A stretch of DNA of 64,000 nt. Origin: Archangium violaceum Cb vi76 (lineage in GTDB: Bacteria; Myxococcota; Myxococcia; Myxococcales; Myxococcaceae). The translations under genes were made by a program, and so were the position numbers. Shown piece after piece: positions 1 through 7,664 of the stretch; the first letter of the stretch is position 1; every line of letters begins with the position of its first letter. Location: the NCBI RefSeq assembly GCF_000733295.1, contig NZ_JPMI01000367.1, positions 1-64,000 on the forward strand, given 5' to 3'. Below the pieces are notes generated by a model. The model saw only the letters and a list, made by a program, of their open reading frames with translations. It had not been told where the DNA came from and made no database searches.

Positions 1-167
1 AAGACTCGGGGCCTTCGCCTTTGCGGGCTGCTGCATTTCTCCGCTCCGCGTGTGTCTTTCCGCAGCGCAGTGCCTTGCTTCACACCGTTTCCATCTTCGC
101 GCTGGCGATGCCTCTCCAGGCTTGCTTGATTGGTGTTCCTCTCTTCAAGTCCAGGAGCTCCTCGTCC

Positions 168-614
168 ATGAAGCAGCTGCTGCGCCCCGCCCTTGGTGGT
201 CTCCTCGCCCTCGCCGTCTTCCTCTCTCCCGAACGTGCCGAGGCGACTGACTTCCGGCTCACCCTCGGCGCTGACTACCAGATCAACTCCGGCGCCTTCT
301 TCCACCTCACCGGCTCCGTCGACTTCATCTTCGTCGGCCCCCTCTCTATCGGCACCCGCTTCGGCGCCCTCCTCGCCACCCAGCCCAATACCTTCGGCGT
401 CCCTCTTGACCTGAATATCCGCTTCACCCCTCGGCGCACTCCTCTGTACGTGGAGTTCCTCGGTGGTCCGTGGATCTTCTTCCAGGGGGACGTCTTCCGC
501 GCCCACGCCGCCTTTGGTTTCGGCTATCAGGGCCGTTCCGTCAGCTTCGGCCTCGAGGTCGGCTACCTCCAGCCGAGTCCTCATATCGGTCTGCGCCTCG
601 GCTGGCGCTTCTAG
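168..614 (+). CDS. small secreted beta-rich protein, unknown function
   Basis: A 148-residue protein. The first 25 or so residues form a signal peptide (MKQLLRP, a hydrophobic stretch, then cleavage near AEA). The mature part alternates hydrophobic and polar residues with many Gly and aromatic residues (LGADYQIN, GFGYQG, GLRLGWRF) and ends in an aromatic Phe, as small outer-membrane beta-barrels do. I chose the ATG at 168 because AGGAG lies about 12 bases upstream and the signal peptide starts there; longer in-frame starts add a sequence that is not signal-like. No family recognised. The barrel idea is inference from composition. Confidence 0.7.
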   Translation: MKQLLRPALGGLLALAVFLSPERAEATDFRLTLGADYQINSGAFFHLTGSVDFIFVGPLSIGTRFGALLATQPNTFGVPLDLNIRFTPRRTPLYVEFLGGPWIFFQGDVFRAHAAFGFGYQGRSVSFGLEVGYLQPSPHIGLRLGWRF

Positions 615-646
615 TCCTCGCAGGGCCCGGCCTGGCCAGGCGCGTA

Positions 647-850
647 TCAGTAGTGCGGCGGCTTCTCGTGCTGCCTCGCGTCCACCAGGCCCGGCTCGTC
701 CTGCAGCTTCTTCTTCAGCTGCTCGACTTCCGCCCTCAGTACGTCCATCTCCCGCTGCTGGGCGTACAGCACCTCGCTCAGCTCCTGCAGCAGCTCCTGC
801 TGCTGCATGTAACGCAGCTCCAACTCCACGATCCGCGACTCGTCTTCCAT
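647..850 (-). CDS. slyX: SlyX-like coiled-coil protein
   Basis: A 67-residue protein. Residues 5-45 are an uninterrupted heptad-repeat coiled coil (IVELELRYMQQQELLQELS, then LYAQQREMDVLRAEVEQL). The tail ends in PPHY. This size, the early 'RIVELE' start and the PPHY end match the SlyX family, whose function is poorly known. I chose the ATG at 850; in-frame starts further upstream only add a proline-rich stretch. It is divergent from the small gene at 920. Confidence 0.75.
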   Translation of the reverse strand: MEDESRIVELELRYMQQQELLQELSEVLYAQQREMDVLRAEVEQLKKKLQDEPGLVDARQHEKPPHY

Positions 851-919
851 TCCCCTGGGATAACCCGGTCTCGAGCTCGTTGTCCCGGGTCGCGGTTCCG
901 TTGCCCTCTGGCTCTCCCC

Positions 920-1219
920 ATGGATGCCTCCCGCCACCTCCTCCGCGCCCGTGAACTCCTCGAGCGCGGCCGGCCCGAGCTCGCCGAGTCCGCCTTGAGC
1001 GATGCCATCGATGCCTCCATCCAGGCCGAGGACCTCGTCATGCTCACCCGCGCTCGCATGGCCCTGGGTGAACTGCTCTCCTCCGAGGGCCGCGATGACG
1101 AGGCCATCCCCTTCCTCCAGGCCGTTGTTCGCACCGAGATCGCGGATGGTTCTGTTGATCTCGAGGTCAAGGCCGCTGCCCGGTTGCTCCGGCGGATCCG
1201 CGGCATCCCCGAGGAGTAG
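920..1219 (+). CDS. small TPR-like protein
   Basis: A 99-residue, mostly helical protein. It has two TPR-like helical hairpins (LLRARELLERGRPELAESAL, then LVMLTRARMALGELLSSEGR followed by DDEAIPFLQAVV). The ATG at 920 starts MDASRHLL. It is divergent from the slyX-like gene and is followed at once by a REP palindrome. No specific function can be given; short solitary TPR proteins usually mediate protein contacts. Confidence 0.6.
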   Translation: MDASRHLLRARELLERGRPELAESALSDAIDASIQAEDLVMLTRARMALGELLSSEGRDDEAIPFLQAVVRTEIADGSVDLEVKAAARLLRRIRGIPEE

Positions 1220-1220
1220 A

Positions 1221-1254
1221 CCCTCACCCCGGCCCTCTCCCAGAGGGAGAGGGT
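1221..1254. repeat. REP-type palindrome (CCCTCACCCC + CCCTCTCCC/GGGAGAGGG)
   Basis: CCCTCACCCC is followed by CCCTCTCCC, a short loop, then GGGAGAGGG. The same unit recurs at 5557, 5659 and 20642. It lies between the stop codons of two convergent genes, a usual place for repetitive extragenic palindromes, and could also act as a bidirectional terminator. Confidence 0.75.
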
Positions 1255-1260
1255 GATGCG

Positions 1261-2286
1261 CTACGGCGTGCGGCAGGCGCTTCTCACCGCGTCCATCCGC
1301 TCCGGAAACCGTCTCTCCAGGTCCATCCTCGTCGCCCTCATGTCGTCCAGCCGCCCTGTCTGTCTTTGAATCTCACACAGCGCGGACAGCGGTCTCATGT
1401 CCGACATGTCCAGGCGATCCGCTTCCCTCAACGCCTCCTCCGCCCCCTCCACGTCCCCCACCCGGTACGCCGCCATCCCCAACTGGTAGTGCCCCATCAC
1501 CAGCCCCGGCTCCTCCTCCACCGCCCTCGCGAACAGCTCCCTCGCTTCCTCCATCCTCCCCTGCGCCACCCTCACCAGCCCCTCCTCCACCCAAAGCCTC
1601 GCCCTCCCCAGCTTCTCCTCCAGCTTCTTCAAGACCTGGAGCGCTTCCTCCCCACGGCCCGCCGCGCTCAACAGCCTCCCGTACCTGAGCCCCACTCCCG
1701 TCTCCCCGGGCGCCTTCCCGTACGCCTCCTCCACCGCCTTCAGCGCCCCCGCCACGTCCCCGTCCCTCTCCGCGAAGTCCGCTCTCAATAGCGCCCCCCT
1801 CACATCCCCAGGCGCCAACTCCTCCGCCCTCGCCAGCGACTCCTCCTCGCACCGGTTCATCCGCTGCTCGTGGCATACCCTCGCCAGCAAGAGCTGCGTC
1901 TCCACGTCCCCCGGCTCCAGCCGCTCCGCTTCCTTCGCCAGCTCGTAGGCGTCCAACGGCGCTCCCTCCAGCAAGAGCTCCGCCCCCGCCCTCAGGTGCT
2001 CACCCCTCGTCTTCGGGTTCTCCTTCAGCTTCTTCAGCACCTGCGCCCGTTGCACCGCGTCCGGAATCGCCTTCGCCATCGCCAGCTCCTGCTCCGGCAT
2101 GTTCCTCGGCAGGAAGAGCGGGATCAGATGCACCACGAAGGCCACCGTGCAGGCGATCAGCACTCCCTTCATGCCCCGCTCGAGCCACCAGTGGCGCGGC
2201 CTCTCCGGCGCTCCCCTCTCTTCCGGGGGCTGCTCGGGGCCTCGGTGCTTCCGGGTCTCTTCGGCGGGCGGCGGTACGTTCAACAC
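1261..2286 (-). CDS. membrane-anchored TPR protein
   Basis: A 341-residue protein read from a GTG start. Residues 1-35 are charged and Pro-rich. About residues 38-60 form one transmembrane helix (KGVLIACTVAFVVHLIPLF). The rest, roughly 95-335, is a run of TPR-type helix pairs (DAYELAKEAERLEPGD, ESLARAEELAPGD, READRLD). The topology suggests a cytoplasmic N-terminus and a periplasmic TPR scaffold, possibly for envelope complex assembly. Met39 is an alternative start but would remove the basic residues ahead of the helix. It is convergent with the small TPR gene at 920. Confidence 0.75.
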   Translation of the reverse strand: MLNVPPPAEETRKHRGPEQPPEERGAPERPRHWWLERGMKGVLIACTVAFVVHLIPLFLPRNMPEQELAMAKAIPDAVQRAQVLKKLKENPKTRGEHLRAGAELLLEGAPLDAYELAKEAERLEPGDVETQLLLARVCHEQRMNRCEEESLARAEELAPGDVRGALLRADFAERDGDVAGALKAVEEAYGKAPGETGVGLRYGRLLSAAGRGEEALQVLKKLEEKLGRARLWVEEGLVRVAQGRMEEARELFARAVEEEPGLVMGHYQLGMAAYRVGDVEGAEEALREADRLDMSDMRPLSALCEIQRQTGRLDDMRATRMDLERRFPERMDAVRSACRTP

Positions 2287-2403
2287 GGCCCTTCGACTCT
2301 AAGGGACTCGCCGCTCCCTTCGCAGCGCCCCCCGCCCACTCCCCTGGTCACTGTCCGACACCCGTTGCCAGCAGCAATCAGCCAGGCTCATCCCCCCCTC
2401 ACC

Positions 2404-2751
2404 TCAGGACACCGCCCTCAGCCTCGGCCTCGGCCTCTCCGGCAACTCCTCCCCACAGCTCCAGCACAGCTCGAAGTTCCCCGGGTTCTCCTCCCGACAC
2501 CCCGGGCACTCCACCTCCCTCGCCGCCTTCTCCTCATCCCCCTCCAACTCCTCCACCAGCTCCCTCGCCCTCTCCACCTCCTCCTCCGGCACCCACAACT
2601 CCACCCACGTCTCCGTGCTCGGTATCTCCCCCGCCAACGGTGCCAGGCTCTCCCCTCGTACCTCCACCGACAACCCCGAGCCCGTCAGCAACCCCGCCCT
2701 CAAGCGCGCCTCCCCCGCCGTCCGGTGTACCGAAAACCTCACTCGCTTCAT
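2404..2751 (-). CDS. DUF2007-type protein with C-terminal zinc ribbon
   Basis: A 115-residue protein. Residues 1-70 resemble the DUF2007 'putative signal transducing protein' fold (RVRFSVHRTAGEARLRAGLL, then WVELWVPEEEVERARELVEEL). Residues 77-100 carry a zinc ribbon: CPGC, 11 residues, then CWSC. DUF2007 plus a zinc ribbon is a common bacterial pairing with no established biochemistry. It is divergent from the histidine kinase. Confidence 0.7.
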   Translation of the reverse strand: MKRVRFSVHRTAGEARLRAGLLTGSGLSVEVRGESLAPLAGEIPSTETWVELWVPEEEVERARELVEELEGDEEKAAREVECPGCREENPGNFELCWSCGEELPERPRPRLRAVS

Positions 2752-3001
2752 CGTCCCTCTCTACCCACCCGCCCTCCTTCCCCGCAACCCACCCCCTCCA
2801 CCCGTCCCCACCTCACGAGTTCAGCTCCCTCCCTGGCCTGCTCCTCGGCCTGCCGCGTACACTGTGCCGATCAAGGGGGGATTTCTGCTCGGTTTAGAAC
2901 TCAGTCGGGAAGGCGAGGGGACTTCTCCGGTTCCCTCCCAGCGTTCCTCCCTCTATCCGTTGCCGGCTTTTGTTCCCCCGTCGCTTCCCCTCGGAGACGC
3001 C

Positions 3002-4972
3002 GTGGCCTTCCTCTCCAGCAGCCCCTCCCAGCCCCATGGCGCTCCCCTGTGGGCCCGCTACGGTCTGGCCCTGCTGCTCACCGGCCTGGCCTTCTCCTTC
3101 CAGTGGCTCCTCGCCCCCTGGCTCCCTCCCTCCCCCTCCTTCTTCTTCCTCTCCTCCATCCTCCTCGCCGCCTGGCTCGGCGGTCATGGGCCCGGTGCCC
3201 TCTCCACCCTCCTGGCCCTCGTCCTCACCTTCTTCTTCTTCCGGCCCCCCGGCGGCTCCCCCTCCCACCACCTCGTCTCCTGCGCCCTCTTCACCGGCGT
3301 CTCCGCCTTGATGACCCTGGTGGCCTCCCGCGTCCGCCTCCTCCTCCACGAGGCCCACTCCGCTCGCGCCTCCGCCCAGGCCCACGGTCAGACCCTCTCC
3401 ATCACCCTGCGCAGCATCGGCGACGCCGTCCTCACCACCGGCCCCGATGGGCTCGTCCGCTTCATCAACCCCGTCGCCTCCTACTTCACCGGCTGGCGCG
3501 AAACCGAGGCCATCGGCCAGCCCCTCTCCCGCGTCCTCCGCCTCGTCGACCCCTCCTCCCGCCAGCCCCTCGACTCCTCCCTCCTCGCACCCCTCGAGGA
3601 CCGGCCCGTCCAGCTCGGCCTCCCCGCCCTCCTCCTCTCCAAGAACGGCGCCGAGCTCCCCATCGAGCACACCGCCGCCCCCATCTCCGACCCCCACGGC
3701 TCCTCCCTCGGTACCGTCATCGTCTTCCGCGATATCTCCGCCCGCTTCCGCGAGGAGCATGAGCACGCCCAGCTCCTCGCCCGCGAACACGACGCCCACC
3801 TCGAGGCCGAGTCCCAGCGCGAACGTCTCGAGACCCTCTTCATGCAGGCCCCCGTCGCCATCTGCCTCACCCGCGGCGATGACCACGTCGTCGAGCTCGT
3901 CAACCCGCTCGGACAAACCCTCGTCGGCGAGCTCCTCACCCCCGGCCGCTCCGTCCGCGAGTCCATCTCCGGGCTCGACCCCCACCTCCTCCAACTGCTC
4001 GATGAGGTGTTCCGCAAGGGCACCCCCTTCACCGGCCACGAGGTCCCCCTCCGCGCCGACTTCTCCGGCTCCGGCCACCCCGAGGTGAAGTACTTCGACC
4101 TCACCTGGCAGCCCTGGCGCGGTCACGACGGGGCGATTCTCGGCACCATGGGCCTGTGCGCCGAGGTCACCGAACAGGTGCTCGCCCGACGCGAGGTGGA
4201 AGCCCTCGCCTCCGACCTGCAGAAGGCCCTCCAGATTCGCGACGACTTCCTCTCCGTCGCCTCCCATGAGCTCAAGACGCCCCTGACCTCGCTCCAGCTT
4301 CAGCTCCAGTTGCTCTGGCGCTCGCTCCCCGAGTCCGGTCCCGATGGGCAGACCCACCCCGCTCGCAAGCGCATCGAGGCCACCCGCCGCCCCGCCGAGC
4401 GGCTCCACCAGCTCGTCAACAACCTGCTCGACGTCTCCCGCATCCGCGCGGGCCGCCTCGCCCTCGAACACGAGACCGTCGACTTCTCCTCGCTCCTCCA
4501 GGACGTCGTCACCCGCGCCGAGGCCGATGCCGCCGGCGCCGGGTGCACCCTGCTCCTCCGGGCCGAGTCCCCCGTCATCGGCCGCTGGGACCGCCTCCGC
4601 CTCGAGCAGGTCGTCACCAACCTGCTCTCCAATGCCATCAAGTACGGCGCCAACCACCCCGTCGAGATGACCGTCGTCCAGGACGGCGACCTCGCCCTCC
4701 TCACCGTGAGAGATCACGGCATCGGCATCGCCCCCGAGCACCAGGCCCGCATCTTCCAGCGCTTCGAACGCGCTGTCTCCGAACGCCACTACGGCGGCTT
4801 CGGGCTCGGGTTGTGGATCGTCAAGCAGATCGTCGAGTCGCTCGGCGGGGATATTCGCGTCGAGAGTCAGCCCGGACGGGGCGCCACCTTCACCGTGGCC
4901 CTCCCCCTCGCGCCTCCCCCCAGCGGCCGCTCCGACGCCGTCTCCGCTCCCGCTTCCCACGTCGCCAACTGA
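3002..4972 (+). CDS. PAS-domain sensor histidine kinase with DUF4118-like membrane domain
   Basis: A 656-residue kinase from a GTG start at 3002, with GGAG about 7 bases upstream. Residues 18-100 hold several transmembrane helices in a DUF4118/KdpD-like arrangement. Two PAS domains follow (about 135-255, starting SITLRSIGDAVLTT, and about 275-400). The HisKA segment has the phospho-acceptor His422 in SVASHELKTPL. The HATPase domain shows the N box (NLLSNAIKYG), G1 (DHGIGIAPEHQ) and G2 (GGFGLGLWIVKQIV). No receiver domain is present and no response regulator lies next to it, so the partner is unknown. The coding strand is extremely C-rich. The input signal cannot be inferred. Confidence 0.9.
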   Translation: MAFLSSSPSQPHGAPLWARYGLALLLTGLAFSFQWLLAPWLPPSPSFFFLSSILLAAWLGGHGPGALSTLLALVLTFFFFRPPGGSPSHHLVSCALFTGVSALMTLVASRVRLLLHEAHSARASAQAHGQTLSITLRSIGDAVLTTGPDGLVRFINPVASYFTGWRETEAIGQPLSRVLRLVDPSSRQPLDSSLLAPLEDRPVQLGLPALLLSKNGAELPIEHTAAPISDPHGSSLGTVIVFRDISARFREEHEHAQLLAREHDAHLEAESQRERLETLFMQAPVAICLTRGDDHVVELVNPLGQTLVGELLTPGRSVRESISGLDPHLLQLLDEVFRKGTPFTGHEVPLRADFSGSGHPEVKYFDLTWQPWRGHDGAILGTMGLCAEVTEQVLARREVEALASDLQKALQIRDDFLSVASHELKTPLTSLQLQLQLLWRSLPESGPDGQTHPARKRIEATRRPAERLHQLVNNLLDVSRIRAGRLALEHETVDFSSLLQDVVTRAEADAAGAGCTLLLRAESPVIGRWDRLRLEQVVTNLLSNAIKYGANHPVEMTVVQDGDLALLTVRDHGIGIAPEHQARIFQRFERAVSERHYGGFGLGLWIVKQIVESLGGDIRVESQPGRGATFTVALPLAPPPSGRSDAVSAPASHVAN

Positions 4973-5000
4973 GCCTCTCGTGGCGGAGTGGGGGAGGGGA

Positions 5001-5426
5001 TTACTCCTCCACGCGCAGCTCGTGCGGCAAGACCGCGTGCGCGTGCCTCGGCGCCCTCAGGTGCAACTCCTCCGTCAGGAGCTCGTCCAACTCCTCCAGG
5101 AGCTCGTCGTACGGCGTTCCGTCTCCCCTCGCTCGCTGCCCCGCGTGCGCTTCCAGCCGTACTCTCGGCGTCTCCTCGTCCTCGAACGCCAGGCTCACCG
5201 CCATCCCCCTCGGGCCCCCCGCCACCGGCTCCACCACCGCCGGCGCCGGTTGTCTCTCCGCTTCCTCCACCAGCGGCCCCAGGCGCTCGATCTCCTCCTC
5301 CGTCAGCTCCCGCTCCACCACCGTCTCGCCCTGCTCCAGCACCCTCAGGTGCCTCAGCCTCTCCACCCGCACCGCCTGCGCCCCCGTGTTCGTCCTCCCG
5401 TTGCGCTCGTACGTCACCGTCTTCAC
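5001..5426 (-). CDS. hypothetical acidic protein
   Basis: A 141-residue protein from a GTG start. It starts MKTVTYERNGR and contains an acidic helical middle (VVERELTEEEIERLGPLVEEA) and an acidic helical tail (YDELLEELDELLTEEL). No signal peptide or membrane segment. No family recognised. It is convergent with the histidine kinase, 28 bases from its stop. Confidence 0.6.
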   Translation of the reverse strand: MKTVTYERNGRTNTGAQAVRVERLRHLRVLEQGETVVERELTEEEIERLGPLVEEAERQPAPAVVEPVAGGPRGMAVSLAFEDEETPRVRLEAHAGQRARGDGTPYDELLEELDELLTEELHLRAPRHAHAVLPHELRVEE

Positions 5427-5556
5427 GCTCCACCTCCCCCGGCTCGGCCTACGGGCTCCGCCTTGTGGAGGTAGTCACTTCTCCGGCTCGTGGCTCGCTT
5501 GCTCCCTCGCCGGGGCACGGTGGGGGTCCAGCGGGGGGAACCCGGGGGGCCCGGCA

Positions 5557-5591
5557 CCCTCACCCCGTCCCTCTCCCGGAGGGCGAGGGGA
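5557..5591. repeat. REP-type palindrome
   Basis: CCCTCACCCCGTCCCTCTCC followed by cGGAGGGcGAGGGG: a second copy of the 1221 element, with one base change in the right arm. It lies in the 333-base gene-free stretch upstream of glpD. Confidence 0.7.
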
Positions 5592-5605
5592 GATTGCTCC
5601 CGCTC

Positions 5606-5660
5606 GAGTGTTCCTTCCTGGGGAGTGTTCCTTCCTTGGAACTCCGAGTGTTCTTCTTCC
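5606..5660 (+). repeat. three short tandem copies of GAGTGTTCCTTCC
   Basis: GAGTGTTCCTTCC occurs at 5606 and 5623, and a degenerate copy (GAGTGTTCTTCTTCC) at 5646. The copies are about 17 and 23 bases apart and sit exactly between two REP palindromes. They could be a repeat spacer or binding sites upstream of glpD; nothing else is recognisable here. Confidence 0.5.
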
Positions 5661-5691
5661 CTCACCCCAACCCTCTCCCAGAGGGAGAGGG
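5659..5691. repeat. REP-type palindrome
   Basis: CCCTCACCCCAACCCTCTCC, then cagaGGGAGAGGGc. Same unit as at 1221 and 5557. With the copy at 5557 it forms a pair in direct orientation about 100 bases apart, 70 bases before the glpD start. Confidence 0.75.
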
Positions 5692-5759
5692 CGTTGACTC
5701 TGACGCACCGCGTTCGCTTCCTGCTGTCTGCCCCCTCCCCACGCCATTACACTCCCGCC

Positions 5760-7481
5760 GTGCGTCCTGAATCCGCCGCCCTTTCCCACCCCGTCCCTTC
5801 CAGCGACTCGCTCGCCGTCGCTTCCCCTTCGCTCCCCCAGCCCCCTCGCCCCCGCTCCGAGCGCCTGCTCGCCCTCTCCTCCACCGAGTTCGACCTCCTC
5901 GTCATCGGCGGCGGCGTCACCGGCTCCGGCATCGCCCGCGATGCCTCCCTCCGCGGCCTCCGCGTCGCCCTCGTCGAACGCGAGGACTTCGCCTCCGGTA
6001 CCTCCAGCCGCTCCTCCCGCCTCATCCACGGCGGCGTCCGCTACCTCGAGCACGGCCACCTCGGCCTCGTCTTCGAGTCCTCCATCGAGCGCTACCGCCT
6101 CCTCCGCCTCGCCCCCCACCTCGTCCGGCCCCTCGCCTTCGTCTGGCCCGTCTACCAGGGCGCCCGCATCCCCCGCTGGAAGCTCGCCGCCGGCCTCAAG
6201 CTCTATGACGCCCTCGCCCTCTTCCGGAACGTGAAGGGCTCCCGCAGCCTCAACGCCTCCCAGGTCTCCGAGGTCGTCCCCGGGCTGCGCACCGACGGTC
6301 TCCGCGGCGGCTCCCGCTACTACGACGCCGCCACCGACGACGCCCGCCTCACCTTCATCAACGCCCTCGCCGCCTCCGAGGCCGGCGCCATCGTCCTCAA
6401 CCACGTCTCCGTCCGCTCCCTCGTCGTCCAGGACGGCCGCGCCCGCGGTGCCACCGTCGTCGACTCCCTCACCGGCCAGCCACTCACCGTCCGCGCCCGC
6501 GCCATCGTCAACGCCACCGGGCCCTGGTCCGATGAAATCCGCAAGCTCGACGCCACCAACGGCGGAGGCCCCACCGTCCGCGGCTCCAAGGGCGTCCACA
6601 TCTCCGTCCCCCGCGAGCGGCTCCCCACCGACTGCGCCCTCACCCTCCTGTCCCCCGTCGACGGGCGCGTCATGTTCATCCTCCCCGCCCACTCCCACAC
6701 CATCATCGGCACCACCGAAACCGCCACCCGCGCCCACCCCTCCGAGGTCCGCGCCAGCCTCTCCGACGTCGACTACCTCCTCGCCTCCGCCAACGGCTTC
6801 TTCCCCACCGCCCACCTCTCCCGCGAGGACGTCGTCAGCGCCTGGGCCGGCATCCGCCCCCTCGTCGCCAGCGCCTACTCCGGCTCCGGTGACGCCGGCA
6901 GCGCCAGCCGCGAGCACGCCATCCACACCAGCCCCACCGGCGTCCTCGCCATCTCCGGCGGCAAGCTCACCACCTACCGCGTCATGGCCCGCGACATGGT
7001 CGACGCCGTCGAGCACGCCCTCGGCCTCCCCCACCGCAAGGCCCCCACCCACGCCCTCCCGCTCCCCGGCGGCGACATCCCCTCCCTCGAGGCCGAGCTC
7101 GCCTCCGCCCGCTCCACCGTGGGCCGCGACGACATCGCCACCCACCTCGTCCACGCCTACGGCGGCCGCTGGCGCCAGGTCTGGGCCCTCACCCACGCGC
7201 AGCCCCTCCTCGCCGAGCCCCTCGCCCCCGGCCTCCCCTACCTCCGCGCCGAGGCCGTCCACGGCGTCACCCACGAGCTCGTCCACACCCTGTCCGACCT
7301 GCTCGTGCGCCGCCTCAAGGTCGCCTTCGAGACACGGGACCTCGGCCGCGCCGCCGCCCGCATCGCCGCCTCCGACATGGCCCCCCTGCTCGGGTGGAGC
7401 CCCCAGGACGTCGAGCGCCAACTGGCCGACTACTCCCGCGACGTGGAGCGGCTCTTCGGCATCGACCCCGCCGACGCCTGA
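5760..7481 (+). CDS. glpD: FAD-dependent glycerol-3-phosphate dehydrogenase
   Basis: A 573-residue enzyme that oxidises sn-glycerol 3-phosphate to dihydroxyacetone phosphate and passes electrons to the quinone pool from the inner membrane face. After a Pro/Ser-rich N-terminal extension, the dinucleotide-binding motif is GGGVTGSG (about 50-57), followed by VERED. Family hallmarks are SSRSSRLIHGGVRYLE, the substrate-loop region KGVHI, and the C-terminal GGKLTTYR stretch with the alpha-glycerophosphate oxidase C-domain. I chose GTG at 5760; the extra upstream reading frame is encoded by REP repeats. The codons are almost entirely C-ending. No glpK or glpF is adjacent. Confidence 0.9.
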   Translation: MRPESAALSHPVPSSDSLAVASPSLPQPPRPRSERLLALSSTEFDLLVIGGGVTGSGIARDASLRGLRVALVEREDFASGTSSRSSRLIHGGVRYLEHGHLGLVFESSIERYRLLRLAPHLVRPLAFVWPVYQGARIPRWKLAAGLKLYDALALFRNVKGSRSLNASQVSEVVPGLRTDGLRGGSRYYDAATDDARLTFINALAASEAGAIVLNHVSVRSLVVQDGRARGATVVDSLTGQPLTVRARAIVNATGPWSDEIRKLDATNGGGPTVRGSKGVHISVPRERLPTDCALTLLSPVDGRVMFILPAHSHTIIGTTETATRAHPSEVRASLSDVDYLLASANGFFPTAHLSREDVVSAWAGIRPLVASAYSGSGDAGSASREHAIHTSPTGVLAISGGKLTTYRVMARDMVDAVEHALGLPHRKAPTHALPLPGGDIPSLEAELASARSTVGRDDIATHLVHAYGGRWRQVWALTHAQPLLAEPLAPGLPYLRAEAVHGVTHELVHTLSDLLVRRLKVAFETRDLGRAAARIAASDMAPLLGWSPQDVERQLADYSRDVERLFGIDPADA

Positions 7482-7664
7482 CGTCCACCAGCGCTCAGCC
7501 GACCGGGGGACTTCCGCCCGTCCGCCCTACCGGCCTGCAAGCGGACGACCTACCGTGATTCAATACGGAATGGGCCCGTCCTCCAGGCGTTTCGCGGGCC
7601 TTTGTCCTCCGCCCGGTTCCGCCAGGCGGTGCCATCCCCCAGACGGGGGTAGGGAGACGTACAT

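Noticed and set aside
2894-4960. 688-codon open frame on the minus strand opposite the histidine kinase
   Set aside because: It is composed almost only of Gly, Glu, Ala, Asp and Val, as expected from reading C-rich codons backwards, and has no domain resemblance. The + strand frame carries clear kinase motifs.
5475-7421. 648-codon minus-strand frame opposite glpD
   Set aside because: Same low-complexity Gly/Glu/Ala/Val composition; glpD on the + strand has all family motifs.
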